Positions 45,282 to 54,207 of a stretch of DNA of 64,000 bases are shown here, piece by piece. A program made the translations under genes and the position numbers. The DNA comes from Hyphomicrobium sp. Its GTDB lineage: Bacteria > Pseudomonadota > Alphaproteobacteria > Rhizobiales > Hyphomicrobiaceae. The notes below the pieces were generated by a model. It was not told where the DNA came from and did not search any database. It saw only the letters and a list, made by a program, of their open reading frames with translations. The DNA is taken from contig PERL01000010.1 in assembly GCA_002928735.1 (NCBI GenBank), forward strand, positions 1-64,000, read 5' to 3'. How positions within the stretch are numbered: position 1 is the stretch's first letter; the number at the start of each line of letters is the position of its first letter.

Positions 45282-45632
45282 ATGATCATTTGCTCATGTG
45301 CCGTGGTGACCGATAAAGACCTCGAGCAGGCCGTCCTCGAAGTCATGAGCCAGCCCAACGCGCCTCTCCCCACGCCGGGCGTTATCTATCGGCACATGCA
45401 GAAGAAAATGCAGTGCTGCGGGTGCGCGCCGCTGGCCGCCGAAACCATTTACACCAAGATGGAAGAGCTGGAGAAAAGGGGCCTCATCTGCCCATGCGCC
45501 TGCGCCACCGCGAAGACCCGCATGATGGACATCATGAACCCACCGGAGCGCCGCGTCGCGCGGACCCTGCGCGAAGCGCCACGCCCATTGACCGCACCGG
45601 CCGCCCCGGCCAAACACAAGACCGTGGTCTGA
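45282..45632 (+). CDS. bfd: Extended bacterioferritin-associated ferredoxin (Bfd-like)
   Basis: A [2Fe-2S] protein of the Bfd family, which reduces bacterioferritin to release iron. The cluster cysteines are Cys4 and Cys6 (MIICSC), then Cys45/46 and Cys48 (MQCCGC), matching the C-x-C and C-x2-C pattern. It is 116 aa against about 65 for typical Bfd. The extra C-terminal part holds a further CPCAC cluster (Cys70, 72, 74) and a basic Pro-rich tail. ATG 45282 was chosen from the canonical start. It is upstream of bfr, supporting the role. Confidence 0.8.
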   Translation: MIICSCAVVTDKDLEQAVLEVMSQPNAPLPTPGVIYRHMQKKMQCCGCAPLAAETIYTKMEELEKRGLICPCACATAKTRMMDIMNPPERRVARTLREAPRPLTAPAAPAKHKTVV

Positions 45633-45643
45633 TCTGCTTCTTC

Positions 45644-45660
45644 TTTGTAATCGTTCTAAA
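45644..45660 (+). promoter_or_regulatory. ICE-like (Irr) box upstream of bfr
   Basis: TTTGTAATCGTTCTAAA matches the rhizobial iron-control element TTTAGAA-N3-TTCTAAA at 12 of 14 defined positions, with the right half perfect. It lies about 120 bases before the bacterioferritin start. Irr normally represses iron-storage genes in low iron; binding here is inferred. Confidence 0.55.
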
Positions 45661-45776
45661 ATTATGACAATGTGCAGCCGCGATCCTGTTGAACGCGGCG
45701 CATCCCCTAACGTACTGTCGCCCGCGCAACGGCACGCCGTTCACATCCCATTGAAAGCATCGAGGAGATCGACCCC

Positions 45777-46268
45777 ATGAAGGGCAAGGGCAACAAGGAA
45801 ATCATCGACATCCTCAACGAGTCACTCAAACTCGAACTCGGTGCGGTGAACCAGTACTGGCTCCACTATCGCATGCTGGCAAACTGGGGCTACACGAAGC
45901 TCGCCAAGAAGGAGCGTGAAGAGTCGCTCGAAGAGATGGTCCACGCCGACAAGATCATTGACCGCATCATCTACCTCGACGGCTTGCCTAACTTGCAACA
46001 CGTCGCTCCGCTGATGATCGGCGAGAACATCAAGGAAGTACTCGAATGCGATCTGAAGGGCGAAAAAATCGCGCTTGAGACCTACGCGCGCGGCCGTGAC
46101 ATCTGCAAGAAGCACGGCGACTACGTCACGATGAGCATCTTCGAAGATCTTTTGAAGGACGAGGAAGGCCACCACGACTTCCTCGAAACCCAGCTGGACC
46201 TGCTCTCCCGCATCGGCGTCGAGAACTACGGTCTTCTCAATTCCGATTCCGCCGACAAGGCTGACTAA
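45777..46268 (+). CDS. bfr: Bacterioferritin
   Basis: A 24-mer iron-storage protein, 163 aa. Ferroxidase residues are visible: Glu in [10 protein letters not shown], Glu and His in LEEMVHADK with the haem-ligand Met, Glu in ECDLKGEK, and Glu/His in [11 protein letters not shown]. Downstream of the Bfd-like gene with an ICE-like box between, so it is probably controlled by iron through Irr. Confidence 0.97.
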   Translation: MKGKGNKEIIDILNESLKLELGAVNQYWLHYRMLANWGYTKLAKKEREESLEEMVHADKIIDRIIYLDGLPNLQHVAPLMIGENIKEVLECDLKGEKIALETYARGRDICKKHGDYVTMSIFEDLLKDEEGHHDFLETQLDLLSRIGVENYGLLNSDSADKAD

Positions 46269-46270
46269 GT

Positions 46271-46744
46271 TTAGTCGTAGGCTTCCTCGTAAGGACCCGG
46301 CCGGCGCTCGGAAATGCGCGTGCGCGGCCGGTCTGGCGGCAAGGCAGGAAGTTCAATCTCGGGCTGGGCGCGAACAATGCGCCCGGCTCGTTTCGTTTCC
46401 GGCAGTTGAATGACAGACTGCAACAGGATCGGCCGCACATCACGCACAAGACGCGCCCCGCGCCTCCGCTTCGGCGCCGCCGCGCCTTTCTCTAAAGCGA
46501 AGACGAACAGCCCAAACAACAGGATGTAGGGCACCGCCGCCGCGTTCTCGCCCGCGAACATGACGATCAGCGATACCGCCAGGGCAATATAATTGACCGG
46601 CCGCAGCCACAGCGAAAACGCACGCATCCACGCACGCCGCTTCAGATTCACCACGCCGTCTTGCGAGCGGATCAGCCGCACTTTCCGCCGGCCAAACTCC
46701 GGAAGCACGAGGCGAACCGCGGCGATGCTCTGCGCGTGTCTCAT
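46271..46744 (-). CDS. Small membrane protein at the end of the polysaccharide operon
   Basis: A 157-aa protein. Residues about 40-85 hold two hydrophobic helices (VNYIALAVSLIVMFAG and PYILLFGLFVFALE), flanked by basic segments, with a Pro/Arg-rich tail. The start ATG overlaps the stop of the Wzy gene by 4 bases (46741-46744), a sign of translational coupling. I do not recognise a family. Its place at the end of the EPS operon suggests a polysaccharide-related job. Confidence 0.62.
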   Translation of the reverse strand: MRHAQSIAAVRLVLPEFGRRKVRLIRSQDGVVNLKRRAWMRAFSLWLRPVNYIALAVSLIVMFAGENAAAVPYILLFGLFVFALEKGAAAPKRRRGARLVRDVRPILLQSVIQLPETKRAGRIVRAQPEIELPALPPDRPRTRISERRPGPYEEAYD

Positions 46745-48135
46745 GCCGCGCGCTCCCGCGGCGCCGACATCAGCCCCCAGATCAGAGCCATCAGCGTGTA
46801 GAAGCTGCGCCAGTGGTCGGAGTCGATGATCCACCCTTCAAGCGCCGTCGCGACGAATGCGGCGTAGGCGATGATGAACAGCGGCCGCCATGCCGTGGCC
46901 TGCATCGCATGCCGGAAGCCCAGCACGAGCGTCAGCCCGGTGATGATCCAGTACGCGCCGCCGCCGATCCATCCCGCGTTCAAAACGATACTGAGAAAGA
47001 CGTTGTGCACTTCCTCGTGGTGATAGACCGGCGTGAACTGCTGCGCGCCGATGCCGAGCGGATTGGAAAGGATCAGATCAATCGCCTTCTCTTGTCCGCC
47101 GAACCGTCCATCCGGCCCCACGTCGTAGCTTTGCGTGAGGCTGGCCCGCTGCGACAGGAGGTTCGCCACGTTATCGAACTGCAGCGCGATCAGAATGGCG
47201 CCCGCTGCGATCAAGGCGCCGATCGCCGACAGCGTGATGATCCGCGCCCGCTGACCAATGCCCGGCGCCGTCACGAACGCCAGCCAGACATAGAGAACGG
47301 TTGCGAGCGCCAAATTAACCCACGCCCCGCGCGAAAAGCTGAGCAGCACAGCCACGGCAAAGAAACCCGCGCCAGCTAGGGGAAGCAGCGCGCGAGCCGC
47401 AGAGCGCGTGATCGCCAGATGCAAGCAGTAAAGAAACGGCGGCACCAGGAACGGCCCGAAGACGTTGGGATCCTTGAACGTGCCCGCAACGCGATCGAAT
47501 TTCGTGAAGAGTTCATACGCGCCGGGAACCGCATGGGTGTACCCGGCCAGCCCCGCGCCCGCTGCCACTAACGCCGCAAACATCCACGCCGACAGGATGA
47601 GTTTCGTGTGCGCCACCGGCCGCCGCGCCACGAACGCCGCGATCACAAACGACACCAGATACAAAAACAGCGACACCGACGTATGCGTCAGTGAATCAGC
47701 CATATCGCGCGACAGCGTGGAAGCGAGATAAGCCCCCGCCGCAGCAACCAGCCACAAGCTCAAATAGGTCAGCAGCAACGGCGAGACGAGCACGAGCCCG
47801 ACAGCCGGCAAAAGGATCAGCAACCCACCCGTCAGCACATCGACCGGCGCCGGTTCCGAGAACACGACGCCGCTGGTGGCAAACGTCAGCCAGACCGCGG
47901 CCAGCGCCAAAAGATGAACGGCGCTTTTACCGGTCGCGCCGGGCGCCGTCCGGTCCTGTGCCGAACCGTCCAGATACGGGATTGAGTGTGCCGCAACTGC
48001 CATGAAAATCAGGGCTCCGATGATGTTGGAGACCAGATTGCAAACCGCGGGCCGAACCTGGGTCCGGCCGAACAATCTTTGCCGGATGCCGCAGGCCCAT
48101 CGCCTCCCCAAAAACGGATGCGGCCGCACCTTCAT
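46741..48135 (-). CDS. O-antigen ligase/polymerase (Wzy_C) family protein
   Basis: A polytopic inner-membrane protein of 464 aa with about ten hydrophobic helices. It carries the Wzy_C core motif LSFSRGAWVNLALATVLYVW and a periplasmic loop around NPLGIGAQQFTPVYHHEEVHNVFLS, typical of O-antigen ligases and EPS polymerases. With no lipid A core genes nearby, a polymerase role in exopolysaccharide is favoured. The start is uncertain: ATG 48135 lies in a hairpin (48122-48144), and TTG starts lie further in. Third enzyme of a same-strand operon. Confidence 0.82.
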   Translation of the reverse strand: MKVRPHPFLGRRWACGIRQRLFGRTQVRPAVCNLVSNIIGALIFMAVAAHSIPYLDGSAQDRTAPGATGKSAVHLLALAAVWLTFATSGVVFSEPAPVDVLTGGLLILLPAVGLVLVSPLLLTYLSLWLVAAAGAYLASTLSRDMADSLTHTSVSLFLYLVSFVIAAFVARRPVAHTKLILSAWMFAALVAAGAGLAGYTHAVPGAYELFTKFDRVAGTFKDPNVFGPFLVPPFLYCLHLAITRSAARALLPLAGAGFFAVAVLLSFSRGAWVNLALATVLYVWLAFVTAPGIGQRARIITLSAIGALIAAGAILIALQFDNVANLLSQRASLTQSYDVGPDGRFGGQEKAIDLILSNPLGIGAQQFTPVYHHEEVHNVFLSIVLNAGWIGGGAYWIITGLTLVLGFRHAMQATAWRPLFIIAYAAFVATALEGWIIDSDHWRSFYTLMALIWGLMSAPRERAA

Positions 48136-48175
48136 TCAAGGTGCGGCCGGCCATCGCCATCAATCGTTCGCCCGA

Positions 48176-49759
48176 TCAGTATGCGTTCTCGGTCTTGAGC
48201 AGCGAGACCGGAGTTTTTAGGAGAATGTAGAGGTCGAACAGCACCGACCAGTTCTCGATATAGTAAAGATCGTGCTCGACGCGCTTCTCGATCTTCTCCG
48301 CCGTGTCGGTCTCTCCGCGCCAGCCGTTGATCTGCGCCCAACCCGTGATCCCTGGCTTCACCTTGTGCCGTGCGAAGTAGCCGTCGACCACCTCGTCATA
48401 AAGCCGGTTATCGGCCTTGGCCGACACCGCATGCGGCCGCGGCCCCACCAGCGAAAGATTGCCCTTCAGAACGTTGAACAGCTGCGGCAGTTCATCGAGA
48501 CTGGTCTTGCGAATAAACCGGCCGACCTTCGTCACGCGTGGGTCGTCCTTGGTCACGAGCCGGGCGGCCTTCGCATCGCACAGATCGGTGTACATCGAGC
48601 GGAACTTGTAAACCTCGATCAACTCGTTGTTGAACCCATAGCGCTTTTGCTTGAAGAGCACCGGCCCACGGCTGTCGAGACGAATGGCAATGGCCACCGC
48701 CGCCATAACCGGAGCCAGAAGGATCAGCGCCAGCGCCGCAATCGTCTTGTCGAATACCCACTTCGAAACCGTGCCCCAGTCGGCGATCGGCTTGTCGTGC
48801 AGATCGATCATCGCCACCGAACCGACGTGGCTATAGGTCTTGGGCGAGAAGCGGATCGATGTCGCCCGCGCAGGCAGCTTGATATCCGCCGGCAGCACCG
48901 AAAGCCGCTTGACGATCTGCGACAGCCGCTGCTCCGCCGTCACCGGCAACGCCACGATCACAAGATCGATGCGGCTCTCGCGGCCAAGTGCCAGCAACTC
49001 CTTCAACCCGCCCAGGCGCGGATATCCTGCGATCAGGCGCGGCGCACGGCCTTCCTGGTCGCGCTCATCGAAAATCCCGGAGATGCGGATGTCGGTGCCC
49101 GCATCGCGTTCCAGTTGCTGGATGACGTCTTCGGATACCGCACCCGCCCCGTAGATAACGGCGCGGCGATAGAGGCGGCCCTGCCGCGCCCACGTCCGCA
49201 CGAAATGGGTCAGCAGACCCCGACCCGCGATCAGCGCCACTGCACCGGCCAAAAACCACAATGCAAGCCAGACGCGCGAATACTCCTGCGCGGCTTTCAT
49301 GAACACCAGGCCCGCACCCACGATTGCCAGCGTGATCAGCCAACCCACGAGCACGCGCGGCAGTTGCCCGATGAACGAGGAGAACCGCGCCGGATTGTAG
49401 AGCTGCAAGGCCTGGAAAACCGTCAGTTGAACCACAGCCGCTCCGGCCAGCAGCAGTGCATAATCCGCGTCGCGCGTCACGATGGGTTCGCTCACATAGA
49501 GCAACGCGATCGCAAGCCCGACGGTTGCCACAAGAACGGCGTCCATGATCCGAACGACGCCCGTCAGCACCCGCTGGCAAACAAGCGCGCCCTCATCCGT
49601 CCGCCACCCGGCGGCGAGACGAGGCAGATGGGTAAGTTCGATGACGGCTGCAGACGGCATGACATTTGGCCCGTGGGGGAGGACAAGTTTCCTCTCCCAA
49701 AGCATCCGCCGTGCCACCGCCCCTTCGATGTCCGTCGCCGGACGATCCACGGTAAACAA
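48176..49759 (-). CDS. Undecaprenyl-phosphate sugar-1-phosphate transferase
   Basis: An initiating sugar-phosphate transferase of the WbaP/WcaJ class, 527 aa, loading the first sugar onto undecaprenyl phosphate. It has four or five N-terminal membrane helices, a CoA-binding-like domain ([18 protein letters not shown]) and the C-terminal transferase core with [14 protein letters not shown], the catalytic [21 protein letters not shown] and [18 protein letters not shown]. The start is unclear: TTG 49759 has no good SD, and ATG 49705 is an alternative. It ends 40 bases before wzy. Confidence 0.9.
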   Translation of the reverse strand: MFTVDRPATDIEGAVARRMLWERKLVLPHGPNVMPSAAVIELTHLPRLAAGWRTDEGALVCQRVLTGVVRIMDAVLVATVGLAIALLYVSEPIVTRDADYALLLAGAAVVQLTVFQALQLYNPARFSSFIGQLPRVLVGWLITLAIVGAGLVFMKAAQEYSRVWLALWFLAGAVALIAGRGLLTHFVRTWARQGRLYRRAVIYGAGAVSEDVIQQLERDAGTDIRISGIFDERDQEGRAPRLIAGYPRLGGLKELLALGRESRIDLVIVALPVTAEQRLSQIVKRLSVLPADIKLPARATSIRFSPKTYSHVGSVAMIDLHDKPIADWGTVSKWVFDKTIAALALILLAPVMAAVAIAIRLDSRGPVLFKQKRYGFNNELIEVYKFRSMYTDLCDAKAARLVTKDDPRVTKVGRFIRKTSLDELPQLFNVLKGNLSLVGPRPHAVSAKADNRLYDEVVDGYFARHKVKPGITGWAQINGWRGETDTAEKIEKRVEHDLYYIENWSVLFDLYILLKTPVSLLKTENAY

Positions 49760-49763
49760 AGGC

Positions 49764-50897
49764 TTAATGCCGTCCGGCGCTTCTGTAAAAATCGAGGATA
49801 TCCGCTGTCATCCGCGCCACGGTAAATTTCGCAGCAACGTTATCCTTGAGCCGTCCGGCCCGCGTACGGGCGGCGTCGCCATCAACCAGAACGCCCCGCA
49901 TAAGCTCAGCCAGTGCCGCATCGTCCCCGGCTGGCACAAGCGGCGTGTCCGTCTCTGCAACAATTTCCGGAATGCCGCCCACGTGGGTCGCAACGAGCGG
50001 CAAACCGGCCGCCGCTCCCTCTAGAACGACGTAGGGGAAGCTCTCTTTCAGCGATGGCACCACAAGCGCCCGGCCAAGGGGAAACGCCGCCGCTGCGGGC
50101 ATGGCGCCAGGAAAGCGCACAACGCCATTGAGATCGAGTTCAGCGGCCAGTGCCTTGAACCGGTCGCCATGCGGTCCTGATCCCACGATCACCGCGCTGA
50201 CCGGCCGTTCGTCGTTGAGCCGCCGCAGCGCGCGCAGCAGAACATCGACACCCTTCAGATCGCGCAATTCGCCGATGAAAACGAAATCGGCGGCGTCGGA
50301 ATTCGGCGCATGAGGGGAAAAATCGGCCGGCTGCAGGCCATTCGGCACCACGCGAGCCGGCGTCGCCAGGCCCCCGACTTTCTCGCCAAAAGTCCGCCGC
50401 GCGAAATCGCTCTCAAACACGATCCCGCTCGTCATGGCGGCAAAGAGCTTCTCAAGTCCGAGATAGATGCGGCCCTCCCAGGAGCCTGTGGGAAAGTTCA
50501 AGGTGCCGCCGTGAGGCGTATAGAAGGCCCCGGCAGGCTGCCCATCCCGCCCGCGCACGACACGGCCCGCCAGACGCGCATACGCGCCGCCTTTAGCTCC
50601 GTGCCCATGCAACACATCAAGGTCGAGCGACGTCGCATGGGTCGCCACGGCCTGCGCAGCACTGAGATCGCCGATCCCCGGCTTGCGGCTCATGGCAACG
50701 CGCTTCAGTCCGAGCGAAAGTTTCGGTGCGATCGCGGCAAAGCGCTGGTCGGTGAGGGCGTCGGACGCTGTGGCATCAGCGAGGATTCCCACGTCGTGCC
50801 CCTGCGCAGCCTGCTCCGCCGCTAGATCGAGCACGTGACGGAACAGCCCGCCCACGGGCGCGCGCATGATGTGCAGAATGCGAAGCCGCTTGGTCAC
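49764..50897 (-). CDS. Glycosyltransferase family 4
   Basis: A GT-B fold retaining glycosyltransferase of 377 aa. The N-terminal segment LHIMRAPVGGLFRHVLDLAAEQAAQGHDV is typical. The C-terminal donor domain shows FVFIGELRDLKGVDVLLRAL and PSLKESFPYVVLEGAAAGLPLVATHVGGIPEIV, with the conserved Glu. It is the only glycosyltransferase in this locus. The GTG 50897 start is assumed. It lies between the export gene and the initiating transferase. Confidence 0.9.
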   Translation of the reverse strand: MTKRLRILHIMRAPVGGLFRHVLDLAAEQAAQGHDVGILADATASDALTDQRFAAIAPKLSLGLKRVAMSRKPGIGDLSAAQAVATHATSLDLDVLHGHGAKGGAYARLAGRVVRGRDGQPAGAFYTPHGGTLNFPTGSWEGRIYLGLEKLFAAMTSGIVFESDFARRTFGEKVGGLATPARVVPNGLQPADFSPHAPNSDAADFVFIGELRDLKGVDVLLRALRRLNDERPVSAVIVGSGPHGDRFKALAAELDLNGVVRFPGAMPAAAAFPLGRALVVPSLKESFPYVVLEGAAAGLPLVATHVGGIPEIVAETDTPLVPAGDDAALAELMRGVLVDGDAARTRAGRLKDNVAAKFTVARMTADILDFYRSAGRH

Positions 50898-50929
50898 AGG
50901 TTTGCCGGCGCGTTAATAAAATTACGGGA

Positions 50930-51622
50930 TCAGAAGAACCGCTCGTATACGAAAACCGTGTCGCCCGGCTTAACGATGTAGTCGGCCGGCGCGATAATCT
51001 GCTCCACGAACCCATTGGTCCGCCGCGTAATGCGGAATTTGCGCGTTGAGCCGCGATCGGAAAGGCCGCCAGCGATTGCGACCGCCGTCTCCACCGTCAT
51101 GCCCGAAACGTACGGATATTGTCCCGCCGTCTTGACCTCGCCGTGAATGAAAAACGGCCGGTTTTGCTGCACATCTACGGTCACCTGCGGATCACGCACG
51201 AATTCGGTGCCAAGCTTGGCGGCAATCGATGCTTCCAGATCCCGTGTTGTTAGGCCCCGCGCATGTACACCGCCGATCAACGGCACGGTGATGTTGCCTT
51301 CGTGGTCGACGGTGTAGCCACGCGACAGATTGGGCTGGCCGTAAACGAACACCCGCAGCTTGTCGCCCGTGTCGAGGAGATAGGGGCCATCGCTATCCGC
51401 CACAGCCTGCGGTCCGCCGCCGAAGCCGGCCGGGACAACCGGCGGCTCGCCATAGGAAACCCCTTCGGCGACTTCGACCATGGGCGCTTCGCTGGCCGGC
51501 ATGCTAAGGCCGATATCCGGCATCGGAACGGTGAAATCCGACGACGACGCACACCCTGACAGAAGCAGGGCCATCGCCACGAAAATCGATCTTGTCAGCT
51601 CGGTTTGCACGCGGGCAGCCAT
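50930..51622 (-). CDS. Polysaccharide export lipoprotein, Wza/ExoF type
   Basis: An outer-membrane export lipoprotein of 230 aa. The lipobox is LLLSGC, followed by the poly-export motif YLLDTGDKLRVFVYGQPNLSRGYTVDHEGNITVPL and a SLBB domain (FFIHGEVKTAGQYPYVSGMTVETAVAIAGG). It forms the outer channel part of the polysaccharide exporter. It is divergent from the co-polymerase gene across a 183-base promoter region. Confidence 0.9.
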   Translation of the reverse strand: MAARVQTELTRSIFVAMALLLSGCASSSDFTVPMPDIGLSMPASEAPMVEVAEGVSYGEPPVVPAGFGGGPQAVADSDGPYLLDTGDKLRVFVYGQPNLSRGYTVDHEGNITVPLIGGVHARGLTTRDLEASIAAKLGTEFVRDPQVTVDVQQNRPFFIHGEVKTAGQYPYVSGMTVETAVAIAGGLSDRGSTRKFRITRRTNGFVEQIIAPADYIVKPGDTVFVYERFF

Positions 51623-51805
51623 GTCACAAACATCCGTTCACACACTTCACATCGCTGTCTTTGTACGCGGTGGGAGTTAACAAACGCTCACCGGCTGTCT
51701 TTTTCCGGCACGATTAAGAGATTGCTTACCGCCGTACCGCTTTAATCCGCTCTGTCAGAGTCGGTCTCGCCCCATCGGGCGCTCTCAAAAGCGGTTGTTC
51801 CTGCC

Positions 51806-54058
51806 ATGTCCCAAGCCTCGCCCGACAACATCGAACTGAGCGCGGTCTTCGCGGCCATCAAGAAGAGTGTCCCACGCCTCGTGATCATCGCTGCGGGAGC
51901 CGGCGCATTGACGTTCCTGGGATTGACCCTGGTTGCGCCCCGCTATCAGTCTGAAGCCGAACTCGTGGTGTCCGCAAAAGGCGTCAGCGATCCCTTCCAG
52001 TCCCCCCGCAAGGATGGCGGCGGTGGCTCGGATGGCGTTGCCGTGCGCATGGATAAGGAAGCCGTCAACACACACGTCCGCGCCTTGCGCTCGCCGGAAT
52101 TGGGCACCGCCATCGCCACGCAGCTGAACCTCGCTGAGCGGCCCGAATTCAATCCCGCCCTGGGCCCCGTCGACACCTTTGGCCGCATTCTCCGCATGGC
52201 CGGCATCGGCAATCCGCGCCCCGGCGAAAGCGAACAAGACCGTGTCCTCAACCGCTTTTACGACAAGCTCGAAATCTATTCGCCCAAGGAAAGCCGCGCC
52301 ATCGCGATCCGCTTTACCTCCAACGATCCCGATCTCGCCGCCGAAGTGCCCAACGCACTCGCCGAAGCCTACCGCGCCTCGCTCGCCAACCAGTCCATCG
52401 TCGAAACAGACGAAGTTCAGCAGGCCCTGGCGCCCAAGATCGAAAAACTCAAAGCCGAGGTCGGCGAAGCCGATGCCGCCGTCGAACAGTTTCGCGGCAA
52501 AGCCGACATCTTCCGCGGTGGTCAACAGCAGACCGGCCTCAACGAACAGCAGCTCGCCGAACTGACGGCTGAACTCTCGCGCACCCAGTCCCTAAAAGGC
52601 GACATCGAATCCCGCCTTAGTGCCGCCCGCGACATGATGAAGTCGGGCAGTGGCGATGCCATTCCCGAAGTCCAGCGCTCACCGCTGATCCAGGCCGTCG
52701 TCCAGCAGCGCGTGCGCTTGGAGCGACAGATCTCGGAACTCTCCGTCTCCCTGTTGCCCGGCCATCCGCGAATGCAGCAGTTGAACGCTGATCTCGCCGG
52801 TCTGAAAAAGCAGATTACGGCGGAAGTCGCCAAGGTCGTCGACAGCCTGGAGAAAGAAGCGAAGTCCGCCAGCATGCGCGTCGATGCGGTGCAAAAGGAT
52901 ATCGCCAGCGTTAAAACCCGCGTCGTCGACACCGGTCCCGACGAAGTCAAACTACGTCAACTCCAGACCGAAGCGCAATCAAAGCGCGCCGAATTGGAGC
53001 GGCTCCAGGCCCAGTACGAAGCCAACCGCGCCAAGGCAGACAGCCGCGCCGTGCCCATTGAAGCTAGAATTGTCAGCCGTGCGCGCGCAGCTAGCATTCC
53101 AGTCTTTCCCCGCAAGGGCCCCTTCGCGGCGCTGGCCGCATTCGCGACACTCCTTCTAGGTCTCGCTCTGACGATCACGAAAGCGCTGCTTTCCGGGGCC
53201 CGCCCGGCCACAGCTTCGGCGAGACAGGCCGCACCCGTGCGCGCCGCCGCCCGCAAAGAACCCGTACTGCCGCCGGCTGCCCATCGCGCCGCCCCGCCGC
53301 GCCCGCACATCGATGAGGATGAGATCGACGCACTGACCGAACCGATGTCGGGCCGTGCGCCCGCCGCATCAACCTCCAATCAGGACACAGCAGCGATCGG
53401 CGAAACCGAAACCGCCCGTGTCAGTTCCATCGGGGCGTTGGCCCGCCGGATCGCCTCGCGTGCCGATGGCGCAGGCTATCGAACCATGGTGTCAGGCGAA
53501 ACTGATCTGATGGGCGTTAGTAGCCACACGATTGAACTGTGCAAGGCCTTAGCCGAACTTGGCTCCAGCGCCATCCTCGTCGACTGGTCGCCCGAAGGGG
53601 ACGGCATCGCTCACGCCTTGTCGCTGCCCGGCGGACCCGGCCTCGCCGAACTTTTGAACGGCGGTGCCAGCTTCGAACAGATCATCCGCCGCATTCCTGG
53701 CAGCGATGCGCACATAGTGACCACCGGCAATTTCGCCGACGGCACCGCACCCCAACTTGATCAAGATCGCCTCAATCTGATCCTCGATGCCCTCGACGAG
53801 GCCTATGACCAGGTCGTCATCGCCGGACGCTACGAATCCGCCCGCGCCTTCTTCGAAGCGATCGAGGGTCGGGTTGATTGCGGTGTCGTCGTCGCCGATC
53901 CGGGCCGCATCGGTTCGGCTCTCCGCGATCCGCCGGGCAGCTATCTCGGCTTCGAAGTGGCCGAAATCGATATCGTCCGTTACGACCGCCAGATGGCCGC
54001 CATTCCCGGCCAGAGGATCGTTCGCACTGGACGTCCGGCCGCCGCCGTTGCCGGTTGA
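51806..54058 (+). CDS. Wzz/ExoP-like polysaccharide co-polymerase with degenerate BY-kinase domain
   Basis: A 750-aa inner-membrane protein. It has an N-terminal Wzz region with the first helix (LVIIAAGAGALTFLGLTLVAP), a long coiled-coil periplasmic part (about residues 190-410), a second helix (FAALAAFATLLLGLALTITKAL) and a C-terminal P-loop-like domain. The place of Walker A reads GETDLMGVSS (residues 564-573), lacking the GK(S/T) motif. A Walker A'-like ILVDWSPEG is kept, and no terminal Tyr cluster is seen. It probably sets chain length without kinase activity. It is divergent from the Wza-type gene. Confidence 0.83.
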   Translation: MSQASPDNIELSAVFAAIKKSVPRLVIIAAGAGALTFLGLTLVAPRYQSEAELVVSAKGVSDPFQSPRKDGGGGSDGVAVRMDKEAVNTHVRALRSPELGTAIATQLNLAERPEFNPALGPVDTFGRILRMAGIGNPRPGESEQDRVLNRFYDKLEIYSPKESRAIAIRFTSNDPDLAAEVPNALAEAYRASLANQSIVETDEVQQALAPKIEKLKAEVGEADAAVEQFRGKADIFRGGQQQTGLNEQQLAELTAELSRTQSLKGDIESRLSAARDMMKSGSGDAIPEVQRSPLIQAVVQQRVRLERQISELSVSLLPGHPRMQQLNADLAGLKKQITAEVAKVVDSLEKEAKSASMRVDAVQKDIASVKTRVVDTGPDEVKLRQLQTEAQSKRAELERLQAQYEANRAKADSRAVPIEARIVSRARAASIPVFPRKGPFAALAAFATLLLGLALTITKALLSGARPATASARQAAPVRAAARKEPVLPPAAHRAAPPRPHIDEDEIDALTEPMSGRAPAASTSNQDTAAIGETETARVSSIGALARRIASRADGAGYRTMVSGETDLMGVSSHTIELCKALAELGSSAILVDWSPEGDGIAHALSLPGGPGLAELLNGGASFEQIIRRIPGSDAHIVTTGNFADGTAPQLDQDRLNLILDALDEAYDQVVIAGRYESARAFFEAIEGRVDCGVVVADPGRIGSALRDPPGSYLGFEVAEIDIVRYDRQMAAIPGQRIVRTGRPAAAVAG

Positions 54059-54207
54059 TCGTGGACCGCTCGTTAACCCATTCTAAACCATACGCCGTTC
54101 CCACGTCCCCTCGGAAGAAGTGTCTCTCCAGCTAGCACGAGGATTGCAAGGCTTGATCCGAACGCCCCCCAGAGGTGCGTCTCGATCTATTGCAAAGGCC
54201 CCGTGGA

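Noticed and set aside
48122-48144. Hairpin CCGCACCTT/AAGGTGCGG as a terminator
   Set aside because: No T-run on either strand, and it overlaps the presumed start of the polymerase gene; left unassigned.
48272-49825. A 517-codon open frame opposite the sugar-phosphate transferase gene
   Set aside because: Arg/His/Gln-rich shadow of a clear transferase gene; no recognisable domain.
53486-54058. Active tyrosine autokinase domain in the co-polymerase
   Set aside because: No Walker A GK(S/T) and no terminal Tyr cluster can be seen, so an active kinase is not supported.
54073-54087. CtrA-like site before the polysaccharide deacetylase gene
   Set aside because: TTAACCCATTCTAAA has only one perfect half; too weak to list without support.
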